Source of the DNA: Arsenicibacter sp965247375
Lineage (GTDB): Bacteria; Bacteroidota; Bacteroidia; Cytophagales; Spirosomataceae
Assembly: GCA_965247375.1 (NCBI GenBank)
Contig: CBDFHU010000034.1
Span: 1 to 64,000 of the forward strand
Length of the DNA stretch: 64,000 nt
Direction: 5' to 3'
Part shown: positions 63,271-64,000 of the stretch, piece by piece
How positions within the stretch are numbered: the first letter of the stretch is position 1
Layout: the number at the start of each line of letters is the position of its first letter
Translations under genes and position numbers: made by a program
The notes under the pieces: generated by a model
Databases searched by the model: none
The model's input: only the letters and a program-made list of their open reading frames with translations
Told to the model about the DNA's origin: nothing

Positions 63271-64000
63271 ATGACCTCTACTGTAAAGGCGCTGCTGCGC
63301 CCGCACGGGCTACAAATAGCCCTTGCCACCCGATTTGTGGCCTTACTGGCCGGTTTAGCCTTGTTGACAACGGCTTGTAAGAAAGAAACAGAACCAACAC
63401 CGGCCGGCATCGTAACGGCTGTGGCCGGTCCCGACCAGCAGGTGCAGGTTGGGCAGGTGGTAACGCTCGACGGCAGTGCCTCTACCGACAGCAAAGGCAA
63501 GCCGCTGACCGCGCAATGGGCCTTTGTCCGCAAACCCGCCAAAAGTACGGCTACACTTCAGAGCCCGACTACCCTGAAACCAACCTTTACACCCGACGAA
63601 ACGGGTGAGTATGAATTGGAATTAACCGTATCGGGCGAGACCGGAAAAAGTACCGATAAGGTACTGGTAACGGCCGCCGTGGCCCAGCCGCTGGCCATTA
63701 CGGCCAATATCGCGGTAAAAACGGTCCTGACCGACCGCGTGCTGAATCCGGAACTGCCGGATTATATTGTCACCAAAAGCATTGCGGTTAACCACGAACT
63801 GACAATTAATCCGGGTGTTGTGATTGCCTTTGAACGCGATGCACGGCTGGATATCAACGATAACGGCGGAATTATCATTGCTAAGGGCGAAGCGGCCAAA
63901 CGGATCCGGTTTGTCGGCGTTGAGAAAACAAAAGGCTTCTGGGCCGGCATCATGCTCTATTCGGGTAGTAATGCCAATGTGTTTGAGTATGTGGATGTGA
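63271..64000 (+). CDS. PKD-domain lipoprotein, 3' end outside window
   Basis: A frame opens with ATG at 63271 and stays open to the end of the window (243 codons). The leader ends in a lipobox (LALLTTACKKETEP). A PKD-like domain follows: VAGPDQQVQVGQVVTLDGSA, SKGKPLTAQWAFV and GEYELELTVSG. Then comes the beginning of a beta-rich part (ITINPGVVIAFERDARL, GFWAGIMLYSGSNAN) that looks like a right-handed beta-helix repeat. It is probably an outer-membrane or surface-exposed lipoprotein. Function is unknown. Confidence 0.82.
   Translation, partial: MTSTVKALLRPHGLQIALATRFVALLAGLALLTTACKKETEPTPAGIVTAVAGPDQQVQVGQVVTLDGSASTDSKGKPLTAQWAFVRKPAKSTATLQSPTTLKPTFTPDETGEYELELTVSGETGKSTDKVLVTAAVAQPLAITANIAVKTVLTDRVLNPELPDYIVTKSIAVNHELTINPGVVIAFERDARLDINDNGGIIIAKGEAAKRIRFVGVEKTKGFWAGIMLYSGSNANVFEYVDV

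Noticed and set aside
1..64000. Insertion sequences, prophage or integrase genes
   Set aside because: No transposase, integrase or phage structural protein is seen among the reading frames; the only mobile-looking items are the small palindromic repeats.

Overview
The window looks like a chromosomal segment of a Bacteroidota member, most likely order Cytophagales and Spirosoma-like. The evidence is a SusC/SusD pair with FecR and an ECF sigma factor, a type IX secretion C-terminal domain, many lipoproteins, a TTG-N20-TAnnTTTG promoter in front of the only tRNA, and many PKD, Ig-like and He_PIG surface proteins. The genus is inferred from protein style; no database was searched.

Layout. 0-7 kb: a repetitive He_PIG surface protein (5' end outside the window), a small membrane protein, an SCP2-like protein, a Tat-exported Gfo/Idh/MocA oxidoreductase, and two small secreted proteins sharing a 296-bp near-identical 3' end. 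7-16 kb: a GT2 glycosyltransferase with an MBOAT O-acyltransferase, a 1303-aa hybrid histidine kinase, an M20 peptidase and a secreted hypothetical protein. 16-25 kb (minus strand): a glycan-uptake operon in the order fecR, susC, susD, sulfatase, ECF sigma factor. 25-33.5 kb (minus): sugar metabolism (ManA, a clan-A glycosidase, GalM), a hydroxyacid dehydrogenase, a UbiA-like protein, DinB, MOSC and TsaD. 33.7-38.4 kb: TamB. 38.5-50.1 kb: an alpha/beta hydrolase, MMPL exporter, UbiA-family protein, PEP-utilising phosphotransferase, GNAT, APH/EcKinase-like kinase, BtaA-like (DUF3419) enzyme and AMP-ligase. I read this as a candidate lipid or small-molecule pathway, and it is the best candidate here for an undescribed system. 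50-64 kb: accessory secreted proteins (SHOCT protein, lipoprotein, beta-helix/Ig adhesin, kelch protein, astacin protease, T9SS cargo, PKD lipoprotein), tRNA-Asp, a PAS protein, a response regulator/AraC protein and a permease relic.

Two patterns cross the window. First, six genes are broken by ten frameshifts, and every one is repaired by removing a single surplus base. This fits uncorrected insertion errors in the assembly better than gene decay. Second, four secreted proteins end in the same unrecognised C-terminal module with the core TGPxGYVxSxVYR, and three different families of hairpin-forming repeats or repeat motifs recur between genes.
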